DNA of 64,000 nt from an uncultured Opitutia bacterium (GTDB taxonomy: Bacteria; Verrucomicrobiota; Verrucomicrobiia; Opitutales; Opitutaceae), in assembly GCA_903862955.1 (NCBI GenBank), contig CAIPAH010000024.1, positions 310,001 through 374,000 on the forward strand, written 5' to 3'. The notes below the pieces were generated by a model. It saw nothing but the letters and a program-made list of their open reading frames with translations, was not told where the DNA came from and made no database searches. Below, in pieces: positions 50,148-58,814 of this stretch. The stretch's first letter is position 1. Every line of letters starts with the position of its first letter. A program made the position numbers and the translations under genes.

Positions 50148-50579
50148 GTGCGTCGCTTCCTCCTCCATTTCGGTCTGCTCAGCGTCTGCGGCTTCACCGC
50201 CGCACTGGGTGCGTCCGCCCTCGCGCCGGCCATCAACTGGGTCGCGCCGCTTTTCACGAAGGACAATTTCCACTCGATGACGCTGCGCGGGGCCAAGGCC
50301 AGCTTCCCGTCCAACACCGAAGTCGTGGTCGAGCAGTTGAGCATCACGGTCTTCTCCGGTGACGCCGCCAAAAAGGTCGAGACCACCATCCACAGCCCCG
50401 CGGCCACGTTCCTGCCCAAGCAGGAAATCGCGCGGGGCGAGACTGGCGTCCATGTAGTCCGCGACGACCTCCAGGCCGAGGGCGTCCACTGGGTTTACGA
50501 CCACCTCCAGAAAAAGGTGTCGCTGACGGGCCGCGTGCGGATAGTTTTCAACGCCGAGTTCAAGCATCTCCTGAAATGA
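50148..50579 (+). CDS. lptC: LptC-like periplasmic LPS-export protein
   Basis: About 143 residues. One N-terminal membrane helix ('LLHFGLLSVCGFTAALGASA') anchors a periplasmic beta-jellyroll part: 'LRGAKASFPSNTEVVVEQLS', 'VETTIHSPAATFLPKQEIAR' and 'DLQAEGVHWVYDHLQKKVSL'. Sequence similarity to LptC is weak, and the call rests on position between kdsC and lptA plus topology. The start is GTG 50148 or TTG 50139 (the latter overlapping the kdsC stop). The stop overlaps lptA by ATGA. Confidence 0.72.
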   Translation: MRRFLLHFGLLSVCGFTAALGASALAPAINWVAPLFTKDNFHSMTLRGAKASFPSNTEVVVEQLSITVFSGDAAKKVETTIHSPAATFLPKQEIARGETGVHVVRDDLQAEGVHWVYDHLQKKVSLTGRVRIVFNAEFKHLLK

Positions 50580-51124
50580 AAAACCTCCTCCTTCTCTGCG
50601 GCTGCGCCCTGGGCCTAGCCGTGTCCGCCCGCGCGGAAGCACCGGCGCAGAAGACCACGCTCGACTGCGACCACGCGGAGATGTGGAGCATCGGCAACGA
50701 AACCCGCGGCGTCTGCACGGGCTCCGTCACGCTCGTCGGCACCGACCTCAAGATCATCTGCGACCGCCTCGAATTCGTCGCCCTCGGCATCGGCGACAAG
50801 TCCGCCACGCTGCCCACGCTCGACAAGTTCAAGTATATGCTCGCCACCGGCCACGTCGTCATCACCCAAGCCGACCGCGAGGCCACCTGCGGCCGCGCCG
50901 AGGTTCTGCCCCACGAGGACAAGGTCGTGCTGACCGAGAATCCCGTGCTGATCGACCGCGCCACCGATTGGACCAGCGCCGGCGAGAAAATCACCCTGCT
51001 CCGCGGCGAGCGCCGCGTGATCGTCGACAAGTCCCGTGTCACCGGCCCCGCCATTCGCGATCTCGGCTACGAAAAGTCGCAGCCCCCCGCGCCCGCCACC
51101 GGCGCCGACAAGCCCGGCAAATGA
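50576..51124 (+). CDS. lptA: LptA/OstA-like periplasmic LPS-transport protein
   Basis: A 182-residue protein with a signal peptide ('LLLLCGCALGLAVSARAEA'). The mature part follows the OstA pattern: 'TTLDCDHAEMWSIGNETRGV', 'GSVTLVGTDLKIICDRLEFV', 'ATGHVVITQADREATCGRAE' and 'VLTENPVLID'. LptA forms the bridge carrying lipopolysaccharide across the periplasm. It overlaps lptC and lptB by four bases at each end. Confidence 0.85.
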   Translation: MKNLLLLCGCALGLAVSARAEAPAQKTTLDCDHAEMWSIGNETRGVCTGSVTLVGTDLKIICDRLEFVALGIGDKSATLPTLDKFKYMLATGHVVITQADREATCGRAEVLPHEDKVVLTENPVLIDRATDWTSAGEKITLLRGERRVIVDKSRVTGPAIRDLGYEKSQPPAPATGADKPGK

Positions 51125-51894
51125 GCGCCTCCGCCCCAGCCCCCGCGCCCACCGCCTTGTCCGAGATCCACACCCGGGATCTGGTCAAGACGTTCGGCGC
51201 CCGCACGGTGGTCGACGGCATCAACATCCGCTTCACCGCCGGCGAGGTTGTCGGCCTCCTCGGCCCCAACGGCGCCGGCAAGACGACCACGTTCTACATG
51301 ATCGTCGGCCTCGTGCCCGCCACCTCGGGCCACGTGACGCTCGACGGCATCGACATCACCAAGCTCCGCATGCACGAGCGCGCGCGCCACGGCATCGGTT
51401 ACCTGCCGCAGGAGCCCTCGATCTTCCGCAAGCTCACCGTCGCCGAAAACCTGCTCGCGATCGTCGAGGCCATCGGCGTCCCGCGCCCCGAGCGCGCCGG
51501 CCGCGTGCAGACACACCTCGCCGAGCTCAATCTCAGCCACGTCGCCACCCAGAAGGCCTACACGCTCTCCGGCGGCGAGCGCCGCCGACTCGAGATCGCC
51601 CGCGCGCTCGTGTCGCAGCCCAAGTTTCTCCTGATGGACGAGCCCTTCGCCGCCATCGACCCCATCTCCGTCACCGAGGTGCAGCGCATCATCCTCAAGC
51701 TCAAGGCCCGCGGCATCGGCGTCGTCGTCACGGATCACAACGTGCGCGAGACCCTCCGCATCGTCGACCGCGCCTACCTCATCCACAAGGGCAAGGTGCT
51801 CACCGAGGGCAGCGGCGATTTCCTGATCAAGGACGACCAGGCCCGGAAATTCTACCTCGGCGAGGACTTCGACCGCACCTTGCACCCGTGGTAA
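51121..51894 (+). CDS. lptB: LPS export ABC transporter ATPase LptB
   Basis: A 257-residue ATPase powering LPS extraction from the inner membrane. Walker A is 'GLLGPNGAGKTTTFYMIVGL', the Q-loop lies in 'GIGYLPQEPSIFRKLTVAEN', the signature is 'LSGGERRRLEIARAL', Walker B is 'FLLMDEPFAAIDP' and the switch His is 'VVVTDHNVRETLRI'. The Gln-Glu-Pro and 'SIFRKLTV' segments are diagnostic for LptB. ATGA overlap with lptA. LptF/G are not in the window. Confidence 0.96.
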   Translation: MSASAPAPAPTALSEIHTRDLVKTFGARTVVDGINIRFTAGEVVGLLGPNGAGKTTTFYMIVGLVPATSGHVTLDGIDITKLRMHERARHGIGYLPQEPSIFRKLTVAENLLAIVEAIGVPRPERAGRVQTHLAELNLSHVATQKAYTLSGGERRRLEIARALVSQPKFLLMDEPFAAIDPISVTEVQRIILKLKARGIGVVVTDHNVRETLRIVDRAYLIHKGKVLTEGSGDFLIKDDQARKFYLGEDFDRTLHPW

Positions 51895-51966
51895 ATCGCC
51901 CGCTTTAGGCTTCAATCCCGCCGCCCGGGCTTGCACAGTGCTGCGGTGACCCCCGCACCCTTTCCC

Positions 51967-52974
51967 ATGCAAAAAGCCATCCACGGCATCACGGTCGCGC
52001 ATTTCCTGGAGACCTACCGCGACAAGCTGAAGCTCGAAGTGGTCACCGGCGAGCCCGGCCTCCACCGGCTCATTCGCGAGGGCAGCATCAACCGCCCGTC
52101 ACTCGCGCTGACGGGGTTCTTCAAGTATTTTGCGAACAAGCGTATCCAGGTCCTCGGCGCCGCCGAGATGACCTACCTCAAGACCGTCCCGCAGGCGAAG
52201 CAGATCGAGATCTTCAAGGGCATGGTCGCGCGCCACATCCCCTGCCTCATCCTCACGCGCAATTACAACGCCACGCACCCGATGCTCGCGGTCGCGGCTG
52301 AGATGAACCTCCCGATTCTCCGCACGCCGATGATCACGATGAATTTCGTGAACCTCGCGACGCTCTGCATCGACAACGAGTTCGCCCCCAGCGCCACCGA
52401 GCACGCCACCACGTTGGACATCAAGGGCGTCGGCGTGATGCTCCGCGGCACCAGCGGCGTCGGCAAAAGCGAATGCGCCCTCGCCCTGATCGAGCGCGGC
52501 CACTCGCTGGTCGCCGACGATCTCACCGTCGTGAAGCTCCTCGACGAGCGCGAACTCATGGCCACCAGCCGCCCGCTCAACCGCGGCTGGATGGAGTGCC
52601 GCGGCATCGGCATCATCAACATCGCCGAGATGTTCGGCGTGAAATCCATCCGCTTGGAAAAGCGCATCGACCTCGTTGTGTCCCTCCAGGAATGGACGCC
52701 CGACGCCGTGGAGGAGCGCACGGGACTCGAGGAAAACTTCTACGCCATGCTCGGGCTCAAGGTCCCGCACATCGAGCTGTATGTCCGCCCCGGCCGCGAC
52801 ATGGCCCGCCTGGTCGAAGTCGCCGCCCTCACCCAGGCCCTGAAAAAGATGGGCCACGACCCCGCCAAGGATTTCAACGACCGGCTCATCTCCTTCATGG
52901 CGCGCTCGTCCAGCGAACAAGCCCTCAAGATCAAGCCCATCGAGCGCGAAGAGCGCCCGCTCGAGGAATCCTGA
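51967..52974 (+). CDS. hprK: HPr kinase/phosphorylase
   Basis: A 335-residue protein. N-terminal DRTGG-like half, then the C-terminal kinase with P-loop 'GVMLRGTSGVGKSECALALI', 'HSLVADDLTVVKLLDERELM' and the HprK signature 'RGWMECRGIGIINIAEMFGV'. The C-terminal 'KRIDLVVSLQEWTP' and 'PGRDMARLVEVAAL' complete the family pattern. It phosphorylates HPr on Ser in known systems. Proteobacteria often have kdsC-lptCAB-rpoN-hpf-ptsN-hprK; here hprK follows lptB directly, without rpoN, hpf or ptsN. ATG 51967 is used. Confidence 0.95.
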   Translation: MQKAIHGITVAHFLETYRDKLKLEVVTGEPGLHRLIREGSINRPSLALTGFFKYFANKRIQVLGAAEMTYLKTVPQAKQIEIFKGMVARHIPCLILTRNYNATHPMLAVAAEMNLPILRTPMITMNFVNLATLCIDNEFAPSATEHATTLDIKGVGVMLRGTSGVGKSECALALIERGHSLVADDLTVVKLLDERELMATSRPLNRGWMECRGIGIINIAEMFGVKSIRLEKRIDLVVSLQEWTPDAVEERTGLEENFYAMLGLKVPHIELYVRPGRDMARLVEVAALTQALKKMGHDPAKDFNDRLISFMARSSSEQALKIKPIEREERPLEES

Positions 52975-53078
52975 CTCGTCCGGCCCGCGACGGCGTGCGG
53001 ACTCCTTGACCGCACCGACCGACCGTCGGTTTCGCTTTCGCTCTCGCTGCCTCGTCCCTGCTCGTTCTCCCTTTTCCC

Positions 53079-53831
53079 ATGTCCGACTCCACCCTCCGCT
53101 CTGACGGCCGCACGCCGACCCAGCTCCGTCCCATCACGTTTCAGGCCGGCATCGCGCCGCACGCTACCGGCTCCGTCCTCGTGGCCTTCGGTTCCACGCG
53201 CGTGATCTGCTCCGCCATGATCGAGCCCAAGGTCCCGTCGTGGATGCGCCAGCAGGGCGTCAAGGGCGGCTGGCTCACCGCGGAATACTCGATGCTGCCC
53301 TACTCGACCCTCGAGCGGAAGCCGCGCGACATCTCGAAGGGCAAGCTCGACGGCCGCACCGTCGAAATCCAGCGCCTCATCGGCCGCTCCCTCCGCGCGG
53401 TCATTGACCTGCAGAAGCTCGGCGACAACACGCTCTGGATCGACTGCGACGTTCTCCAGGCCGACGGCGGCACCCGCACCGCGTCCATCACCGGCGCCTA
53501 CCTCGCCGCGCGCCTCGCGGTGCAAAAGCTCATCGATGAGAAGCGCCTCGCGGACAACCCGCTCGCCGACTCGGTCGCCGCTGTGAGCGTGGGCCTCTTC
53601 GGCGGACGCGAGCTGCTCGATCTCAATTACGTCGAGGACAAGGACGCCGAGGTGGACGCCAACGTCGTCATGACCGGCCGCGGGCAGTTCGTCGAAGTCC
53701 AGAGCAGCGGCGAGGAATCGACCTTCTCGCCCGAGCAATTGCAGAGCCTCCTCGCCCTCGCGCAGAAGGGCCTGAAGGAGCTCTCCGCCATCCAGACCGC
53801 GTTCCTCACGAAGCAGTTGCTGAAGCTGTAA
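53079..53831 (+). CDS. rph: ribonuclease PH
   Basis: A 250-residue phosphorolytic exonuclease that trims tRNA 3' ends. 'LRSDGRTPTQLRPITFQAGI' is the N-terminal signature. 'GSVLVAFGSTRVICSAMIEP', 'RQQGVKGGWLTAEYSMLPYS', 'RTVEIQRLIGRSLRAVIDLQ' and 'IDCDVLQADGGTRTASITGA' are the conserved core blocks with the phosphate-binding Arg residues. 'LDLNYVEDKDAEVDANVVMT' carries the catalytic Asp. A palindromic repeat follows the stop. Confidence 0.97.
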   Translation: MSDSTLRSDGRTPTQLRPITFQAGIAPHATGSVLVAFGSTRVICSAMIEPKVPSWMRQQGVKGGWLTAEYSMLPYSTLERKPRDISKGKLDGRTVEIQRLIGRSLRAVIDLQKLGDNTLWIDCDVLQADGGTRTASITGAYLAARLAVQKLIDEKRLADNPLADSVAAVSVGLFGGRELLDLNYVEDKDAEVDANVVMTGRGQFVEVQSSGEESTFSPEQLQSLLALAQKGLKELSAIQTAFLTKQLLKL

Positions 53832-53834
53832 CCG

Positions 53835-53908
53835 AGTTTAGCCGGAAGCCAGGAAACCAGGAGGAGAATCCGGTTCACTTCCTGGTTTCCTAGCTTCCGG
53901 CTAAAAAA
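53835..53908. repeat. AGCCGGAAGCCAGGAA-family palindrome (simple copy)
   Basis: The cleanest copy in the window: TTTAGCCGGAAGCCAGGAAA, then CCAGGA, is mirrored by TCCTGG and TTTCCTAGCTTCCGGCTAAA with one mismatch. It ends in A6 on the plus strand. Between convergent genes, it may act as a terminator. Confidence 0.88.
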
Positions 53909-53926
53909 ACTCCGGCGCGCCTGGCT

Positions 53927-54418
53927 TCAGCTCTTTTCCGGCTTCTTCGCCCCGTCCGCCGCGCGGTGCACGTCGCCGAAATTCCCACTCTCGCACGCGC
54001 GGACGAAGCTTTCCGTCACGCTCTTCAATTCCTCCCAGCGCGCCCGGATCTTCTTCGCCTCCTCGTGCGTGATTTTGTTGTCAGCGGCGGACGACGCGAT
54101 CGTCGCCAGCATGTCGGCGAACTCCTGCACGATGTCGTTCGTGAGCGGGATCAGCTGCCCGGTGTGGTGCAGGCTCGCCGGGTTGCGGATGAAAAAACCA
54201 CCGGTCTGCTCCGCCACCCACTGCGCGATGCGCGGATCGCGCGTGGCCTTGATCAGCTGGCCGACGCGGTCGAGCGGGTTGTTGGCGCCGCTGCCGGCAT
54301 CGTCGGAGGGCGGCTCGGCCCATTTGTAGATCAGGGACAGCGACAGCTGCAGGTCCGCGGCGATTTGTTTCGCGCTGGTCTTCTTGAATACTTCGCGGAG
54401 CACCTCGTGCGAGTCCAT
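53927..54418 (-). CDS. HTH-containing conserved hypothetical, phage-CII-like
   Basis: A 163-residue protein. The N-terminus has a HTH-like stretch 'TSAKQIAADLQLSLSLIYKW', followed by 'NPLDRVGQLIKATRDPRIAQ' and 'WVAEQTGGFFIRNP'. The C-terminal half is a charged helical region ('KITHEEAKKIRARWEELKSV'). The arrangement recalls phage regulatory CII-type proteins, but I cannot be sure. It is divergent from sucC, 123 bases away. ATG 54418 is used. DNA binding is inferred. Confidence 0.65.
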   Translation of the reverse strand: MDSHEVLREVFKKTSAKQIAADLQLSLSLIYKWAEPPSDDAGSGANNPLDRVGQLIKATRDPRIAQWVAEQTGGFFIRNPASLHHTGQLIPLTNDIVQEFADMLATIASSAADNKITHEEAKKIRARWEELKSVTESFVRACESGNFGDVHRAADGAKKPEKS

Positions 54419-54541
54419 GGCGCGCGAGTGTGGGACGGCATTAGCCGAACGCAATCCCCGCTGCACCTGCGCTACGAACCCCGTCCCGGCCGCTTTTTGG
54501 CGTGCCTACCCGGGTCGCTTTCTGGCTAACTATCATTTCCC

Positions 54542-55723
54542 ATGAATATCCACGAGTATCAGGCGAAGGCCTTGTTCGAGAAGTATGGCGTGCCCGTCCC
54601 CAAGGGGGCCCCAGCCAAGACGCCCGAGGACTTTATCAACGCGCTCGCCGAGCTGCCGGACGGCCCGACCATGGTGAAATCCCAGATCCACGCCGGCGGA
54701 CGCGGCAAGGGCACGTTCACCGACGGCTTCAAGGGCGGCGTCAAATTCTGCAAGACCAAGCAGGAAGCCAAGGAAATGGCCGGCAAGATGCTCGGCAACA
54801 CGCTCGTCACCCTCCAGACCGGCCCCGCCGGCCGCAAGGTCCAGACCGTCTACTTCACCGTCGCGAGCGACATCAAGAAGGAGTATTACCTCGCCATCCT
54901 CCTCGACCGCGCGACGTCGCGCCCCGTCATCGTCGCGTCCACCGAGGGCGGCGTCGAAATCGAGAAGGTCGCCCACCAGACGCCCGAGAAGATCCACAAG
55001 GTCTTCGTCGATCCCGCCTACGGCCTGGCCGACTTCCAGGTGCGCGACCTCATCTTCAAGCTCGGATTCGCCGGCGCCGAGGCCAAGAACGCCGCCAAGC
55101 TCATCCGCAACCTCTACGCGTGCTTCTGGGAAACCGACGCCGCCATGGTCGAGGTGAATCCCCTCATCACCACGCCGACCGGCGAGGTGCTCGCCCTCGA
55201 CGCCAAGGTGTCTTTCGACGACAACGCGCTCTTCCGTCACCCCGAGATCGTCTCCCTGCGGGACCTCAACGAGGAGGACCCGAAGGAGATCGAGGCGTCC
55301 AAATACGGCCTCAACTACATCGCCCTGGACGGCAACATCGCCTGCCTCGTCAACGGCGCCGGCCTCGCGATGAGCACGATGGACATCATCAAGCACTTCG
55401 GCGGCACGCCCGCCAACTTCCTCGACGTCGGCGGCGGCGCCTCGCGCGAGCAGGTCGTCGCCGCGTTCAAGATCATCCTCGGCGACAAGAACGTGAAGGG
55501 GATCCTGGTAAACATTTTCGGCGGCATCATGGACTGCAATGTGATCGCCCAGGGCATCGTCGACGCCGCGAAGGAAGTCGGCCTCAAACTCCCCCTCGTC
55601 GTCCGCCTCGAGGGCAACAATGCCGTCGCGGGCAAGGCCACCCTCGCCGCTTCCGGCCTCGCCCTCGTCAACGGCGACACGATGGCCGACTCCGCCCAGA
55701 AAATCGTCAAGCTCGTCGCCTGA
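54542..55723 (+). CDS. sucC: succinyl-CoA synthetase, beta subunit
   Basis: A 393-residue ATP-grasp subunit. '[20 protein letters not shown]' and '[20 protein letters not shown]' are the N-terminal nucleotide-binding signature. '[20 protein letters not shown]' has the Mg ligands, and '[20 protein letters not shown]' then '[20 protein letters not shown]' form the CoA-ligase domain. It works with SucD (56228) in the TCA cycle. A repeat and a VOC gene separate the two subunits. Confidence 0.97.
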   Translation: MNIHEYQAKALFEKYGVPVPKGAPAKTPEDFINALAELPDGPTMVKSQIHAGGRGKGTFTDGFKGGVKFCKTKQEAKEMAGKMLGNTLVTLQTGPAGRKVQTVYFTVASDIKKEYYLAILLDRATSRPVIVASTEGGVEIEKVAHQTPEKIHKVFVDPAYGLADFQVRDLIFKLGFAGAEAKNAAKLIRNLYACFWETDAAMVEVNPLITTPTGEVLALDAKVSFDDNALFRHPEIVSLRDLNEEDPKEIEASKYGLNYIALDGNIACLVNGAGLAMSTMDIIKHFGGTPANFLDVGGGASREQVVAAFKIILGDKNVKGILVNIFGGIMDCNVIAQGIVDAAKEVGLKLPLVVRLEGNNAVAGKATLAASGLALVNGDTMADSAQKIVKLVA

Positions 55724-55730
55724 GTTCCTG

Positions 55731-55805
55731 CCCGCGAATCACGCGAATCTCCACGAAGCCAAACTCAACCTTTCCGCATTCGCATTCATTCAGGTAATTC
55801 GCGGG
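55731..55805. repeat. CGCGAATC...GATTCGCG-like palindrome between sucC and the VOC gene
   Basis: CCCGCGAATCACGCGAATCT is partly mirrored by CATTCGCATTCATTCAGG and AATTCGCGGG. It is a diverged member of the family seen at 23797. It may mark the insertion edge of the VOC gene. Confidence 0.65.
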
Positions 55806-55815
55806 AAGAATCCCC

Positions 55816-56184
55816 ATGAGCATCCAAGTCAAGGAATTCGCCTTCGTTTTCTACCCGGTCACCGACATCGCGCGCGCCCGGAAATTTTATGAGGGGCTGC
55901 TCGGCCTGAAAGTGGGCTATCAAATCGAGTATAGCCCGGGCCGGTGGTGGATCGAATACGACGTCGCCGGCCAGGCTCTCGGGATTTCCAACGACATTCC
56001 CGGCAAGACCGCCTCCTCCCTCGCCCTCGAGGTCGTCGACCTCGACGCGGCGCTCACGGCCGCCAAGGCCAGTGGTTTCACCCTCTCTCGGGACGTCATG
56101 GAATTTCCCCCGTGCCGCATGTTCATCGTCAAGGATTCCGACGGGAACGAAATCACCCTCCACCAGCGCAAAGCAAAAACCTGA
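55816..56184 (+). CDS. VOC-superfamily (glyoxalase-like) protein
   Basis: A 122-residue single-module VOC protein: 'FAFVFYPVTDIARARKFYEG' and 'LLGLKVGYQIEYSPGRWWIE' form the first half, and 'ALEVVDLDAALTAAKASGFT' then 'FIVKDSDGNEITLHQRK' the second, with a Glu metal-ligand candidate in 'GNEITLH'. The usual N-terminal metal His is replaced by Phe/Tyr, so metal binding is uncertain. It lies inside the sucC-sucD pair, 44 bases before sucD. Function unknown. Confidence 0.82.
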   Translation: MSIQVKEFAFVFYPVTDIARARKFYEGLLGLKVGYQIEYSPGRWWIEYDVAGQALGISNDIPGKTASSLALEVVDLDAALTAAKASGFTLSRDVMEFPPCRMFIVKDSDGNEITLHQRKAKT

Positions 56185-56227
56185 TTTACCCGCCTTCTCG
56201 CATTTCGACGCCTCGACCCAATTTCCC

Positions 56228-57151
56228 ATGTCCATCCTCATCTCACCCGCCACGAAGATCCTCATCCAGGGCATCACCGGTGAATTCGGCGCCCGCCATA
56301 CGCGCCTTTCGCTCGACTACGGCACACAGGTCGTCGCCGGCGTCACGCCCGGCAAGGGCGGCCAGTTCTTCGAGCACGGCACCCACCGCGTGCCGATCTT
56401 CAATTCCGTCGCCGACGCCGCCAAGGCCACCGGCGCCACCGTCTCCGCCATCTTTGTGCCGCCGCCATTTGCCGCCGACGCGATCCTCGAGTGCTCCGAC
56501 GCGGGCCTCGACCTCGCCGTGGCCATCACCGAGGGCATTCCGATCCGCGACATGGTCCGCGTGAAGCGCGCCATGGCCGGCTCGAAAACCCGCCTTGTCG
56601 GCCCGAACTGCCCCGGCATGGTTGCCCCCGGTCCCGGCAAGGACTCGCACGGCGGCTGCCGCATCGGCATCGCCCCGGGCTATATCAACAAGCAGGGACA
56701 CGTCGGCGTCGTCTCGCGCTCGGGCACGCTGACCTACGAGGCCGTGTTCCAACTCACGACCAAGGGCATCGGTCAAAGCACCACCGTCGGCATCGGCGGC
56801 GACCCGGTCAACGGGACGTCGCACCTCGACGTGATCAAGCTCTTCGCCGCCGACCCCGACACCCACGGCATCATTCTCATCGGTGAAATCGGCGGCAACG
56901 CCGAGGTCGAGGCCGCCCGCTGGATCAAGGCCAACTGCCAGAAGCCCGTCGCCGGCTTCATCGCGGGCGCCACCGCCCCCGCCGGCCGCCGCATGGGCCA
57001 CGCCGGCGCCATCGTCGGCGGCACTGAGGACACCGCCGCCGCCAAGATCGCCGTTTTCAAGGAATGCGGCATCGAGGTCGCCGTCACGCCCTCCGACATG
57101 GCCGACGCCCTCCTCCGCTCCGCGAAAGCCCGCGGCGTGAAGCTGAGCTGA
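56228..57151 (+). CDS. sucD: succinyl-CoA synthetase, alpha subunit
   Basis: A 307-residue CoA-binding subunit. 'ILIQGITGEFGARHTRLSLD' is the CoA/Rossmann start. 'TRLVGPNCPGMVAPGPGKDS' and 'HVGVVSRSGTLTYEAVFQLT' are conserved. The phosphohistidine lies in 'RRMGHAGAIVGGTEDTAAAK'. It partners SucC. It ends before a GTCGGGCTTCACGCCCG repeat. ATG 56228 is used. Confidence 0.97.
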   Translation: MSILISPATKILIQGITGEFGARHTRLSLDYGTQVVAGVTPGKGGQFFEHGTHRVPIFNSVADAAKATGATVSAIFVPPPFAADAILECSDAGLDLAVAITEGIPIRDMVRVKRAMAGSKTRLVGPNCPGMVAPGPGKDSHGGCRIGIAPGYINKQGHVGVVSRSGTLTYEAVFQLTTKGIGQSTTVGIGGDPVNGTSHLDVIKLFAADPDTHGIILIGEIGGNAEVEAARWIKANCQKPVAGFIAGATAPAGRRMGHAGAIVGGTEDTAAAKIAVFKECGIEVAVTPSDMADALLRSAKARGVKLS

Positions 57152-57159
57152 GCCGCCAC

Positions 57160-57229
57160 ATGGGTCGGGCTTCACGCCCGGCAACAAGGTTGGACGCGTT
57201 GTCCCCAACGCGCCGTTCCGCTCGGCCGT
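57160..57229. repeat. GGTCGGGCTTCACGCCCGG hairpin and a second inverted repeat
   Basis: A variant of the GTAGGTCGGGC family at 57164-57182 is followed by GTTGGACGCGTTGTCCCCAA, a separate inverted repeat, filling the gap between the convergent sucD and GT39-type genes. Confidence 0.65.
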
Positions 57230-58747
57230 TCAGCGCGCAACCGGCTGAACCGCGCCGGTCTCGGCACGACTGTAAACATACCAGTCCCACCCCGACAGCG
57301 GGGCGTGGGGAAACGTGCGCTCGAGCCGATAGTGCCAGCTGCCTGCAATTTCCAATTCTGCTGGCGGCGGCGGAGTCGTCTCGTCGAGTCGGTGCAGGAA
57401 GATCCACTGCGGCCCGTCCGGCGGCAGCTGCGTGCCGGGAAAATACTGCAAGGTGTGCGCCGGTCCCACTGCCGCCCGGTAGTAATCCATCATGCCGTAA
57501 TTCCGGAAATCCGAGTCGCTCGTCACCGTGATCTCGTTCGTCGGCGTCCGCTGCGCAACGTAGCGCAGCGCCGCCTGATACTGGCCGCGGCCGTCGCGCA
57601 GCAGCCGCGCGGTGTGGAGGCCGTTGCCCGCCAGGAAAGCCGTCAAAAACACCGCGGCTGCCACACGTCCTATGGGTCTCATACGGCCCATGGGACCTAT
57701 CTGCCCCCAAAACCAGAGCCGCGCCAGGCCGTAGCTCCCCGCGAGCAAGGCCAGCGCCGCGCTCATGATGAAATACCGCGGGTAAAGCAGCATGAACCGG
57801 CTCGACACCACGCCCAGCGCAGGCGCGAGGAAAATTGCCGTGAGATAAAACGCCGCCAGCGCCCGGTCCCGCCGGAGGATGCACGCCAGCGCCACCCCGA
57901 GCGCGACCAGCGCCAGCGGCAGCGCCACCGCCGTGCCCACGCCTTCCGGCAGGCCCGCGGTGAACGCCGCCAGCGATCCGAGCACGTTCACCAGCGCGAG
58001 TTTCGGCCCGCCGCCAATCTCCACCTTCCGCACAAATCCAAAATAGTAGAGCCCGAGGAATGCCCAGGGCAGCCCATGCCAGCAGGCCAGGTGCACCGCG
58101 CGATCGCGCCACCGCGGCCAGGTCCGGAAGGCCATCACCGCCGACCACGCCACGCCACCCAGCATGACTTGGAAAGCCACCAGATGCGCCAACAGCCCGA
58201 CGATGCAGGCCAAACCGTAAAGCAGTGCCCACGCGCTGTCCGGCCGGTTCGAGGTCCGCACCAGCGCGAACATCGCCAGAAACCCGCCCGCCACCGCCGG
58301 CGCATAGCCGCGGGCCTCGGACGAGTAATGGATCAAAAGGTAGGACCCGCCCACGAGTGTCGCGCCGATCAGCCCCGCGACCTGTGCCCGACGCGGCTCC
58401 TCCGCCGGATGCAAGAGCTGGTATTGCCGCCGGGCAATCAGCCCCGCCAAGAACACCGTTGCGGTCCCCGCCGCCCACGACAGCAGCCGGTATTTCCAGG
58501 CAGGCTGTTCGGGTCCGACGAGATACAGCCACAGCGAGTTGAGCGGATGATTGTTGTCGTGCCACAGCCGCGTCACGATCTCCGCCGCCGAATGGACCTG
58601 CTGTACGAGTCGCAGCGACCACACCTCATCGAGCCAGAGGTCGTTGCATGCCGCCGCGAACCGCACTGCCGCACAAACCGTCACGATCCCGCCCAGCGCC
58701 CAATAAATTGCGCGGGATACGGGCGGAGTGGGCGTCGTCGATTCCAT
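57230..58747 (-). CDS. multi-pass membrane glycosyltransferase, ArnT/PMT (GT39)-like
   Basis: A 505-residue integral membrane protein with about ten to twelve helices. The first periplasmic loop has the catalytic-type acidic pair in 'ACNDLWLDEVWSLRLVQQVH', and 'SSEARGYAPAVAGGFLAMFA' is a second typical segment. Such proteins move sugars from polyprenyl phosphate to proteins or lipids. Near residue 350 the stretch 'GQIGPMGRMRPIGRVA' is coded by a dispersed palindrome, in a loop between helices. The C-terminal 120 residues are soluble. ATG 58747 is used. Donor and acceptor are unknown. Confidence 0.82.
   Translation of the reverse strand: MESTTPTPPVSRAIYWALGGIVTVCAAVRFAAACNDLWLDEVWSLRLVQQVHSAAEIVTRLWHDNNHPLNSLWLYLVGPEQPAWKYRLLSWAAGTATVFLAGLIARRQYQLLHPAEEPRRAQVAGLIGATLVGGSYLLIHYSSEARGYAPAVAGGFLAMFALVRTSNRPDSAWALLYGLACIVGLLAHLVAFQVMLGGVAWSAVMAFRTWPRWRDRAVHLACWHGLPWAFLGLYYFGFVRKVEIGGGPKLALVNVLGSLAAFTAGLPEGVGTAVALPLALVALGVALACILRRDRALAAFYLTAIFLAPALGVVSSRFMLLYPRYFIMSAALALLAGSYGLARLWFWGQIGPMGRMRPIGRVAAAVFLTAFLAGNGLHTARLLRDGRGQYQAALRYVAQRTPTNEITVTSDSDFRNYGMMDYYRAAVGPAHTLQYFPGTQLPPDGPQWIFLHRLDETTPPPPAELEIAGSWHYRLERTFPHAPLSGWDWYVYSRAETGAVQPVAR
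57663..57705. repeat. GGACCTATGGGTC palindrome translated inside the GT39-type gene
   Basis: CGTCCTATGGGTCTCATACG and GGCCCATGGGACCTAT form an inverted repeat like that at 34046. It keeps the gene in frame. Confidence 0.75.
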
Positions 58748-58814
58748 GGGCCGTGGCCACCGATTCAGCCGCAATCGCTGAAGCTTGGAAACACAAACTG
58801 AGATTCGGGAGCCG

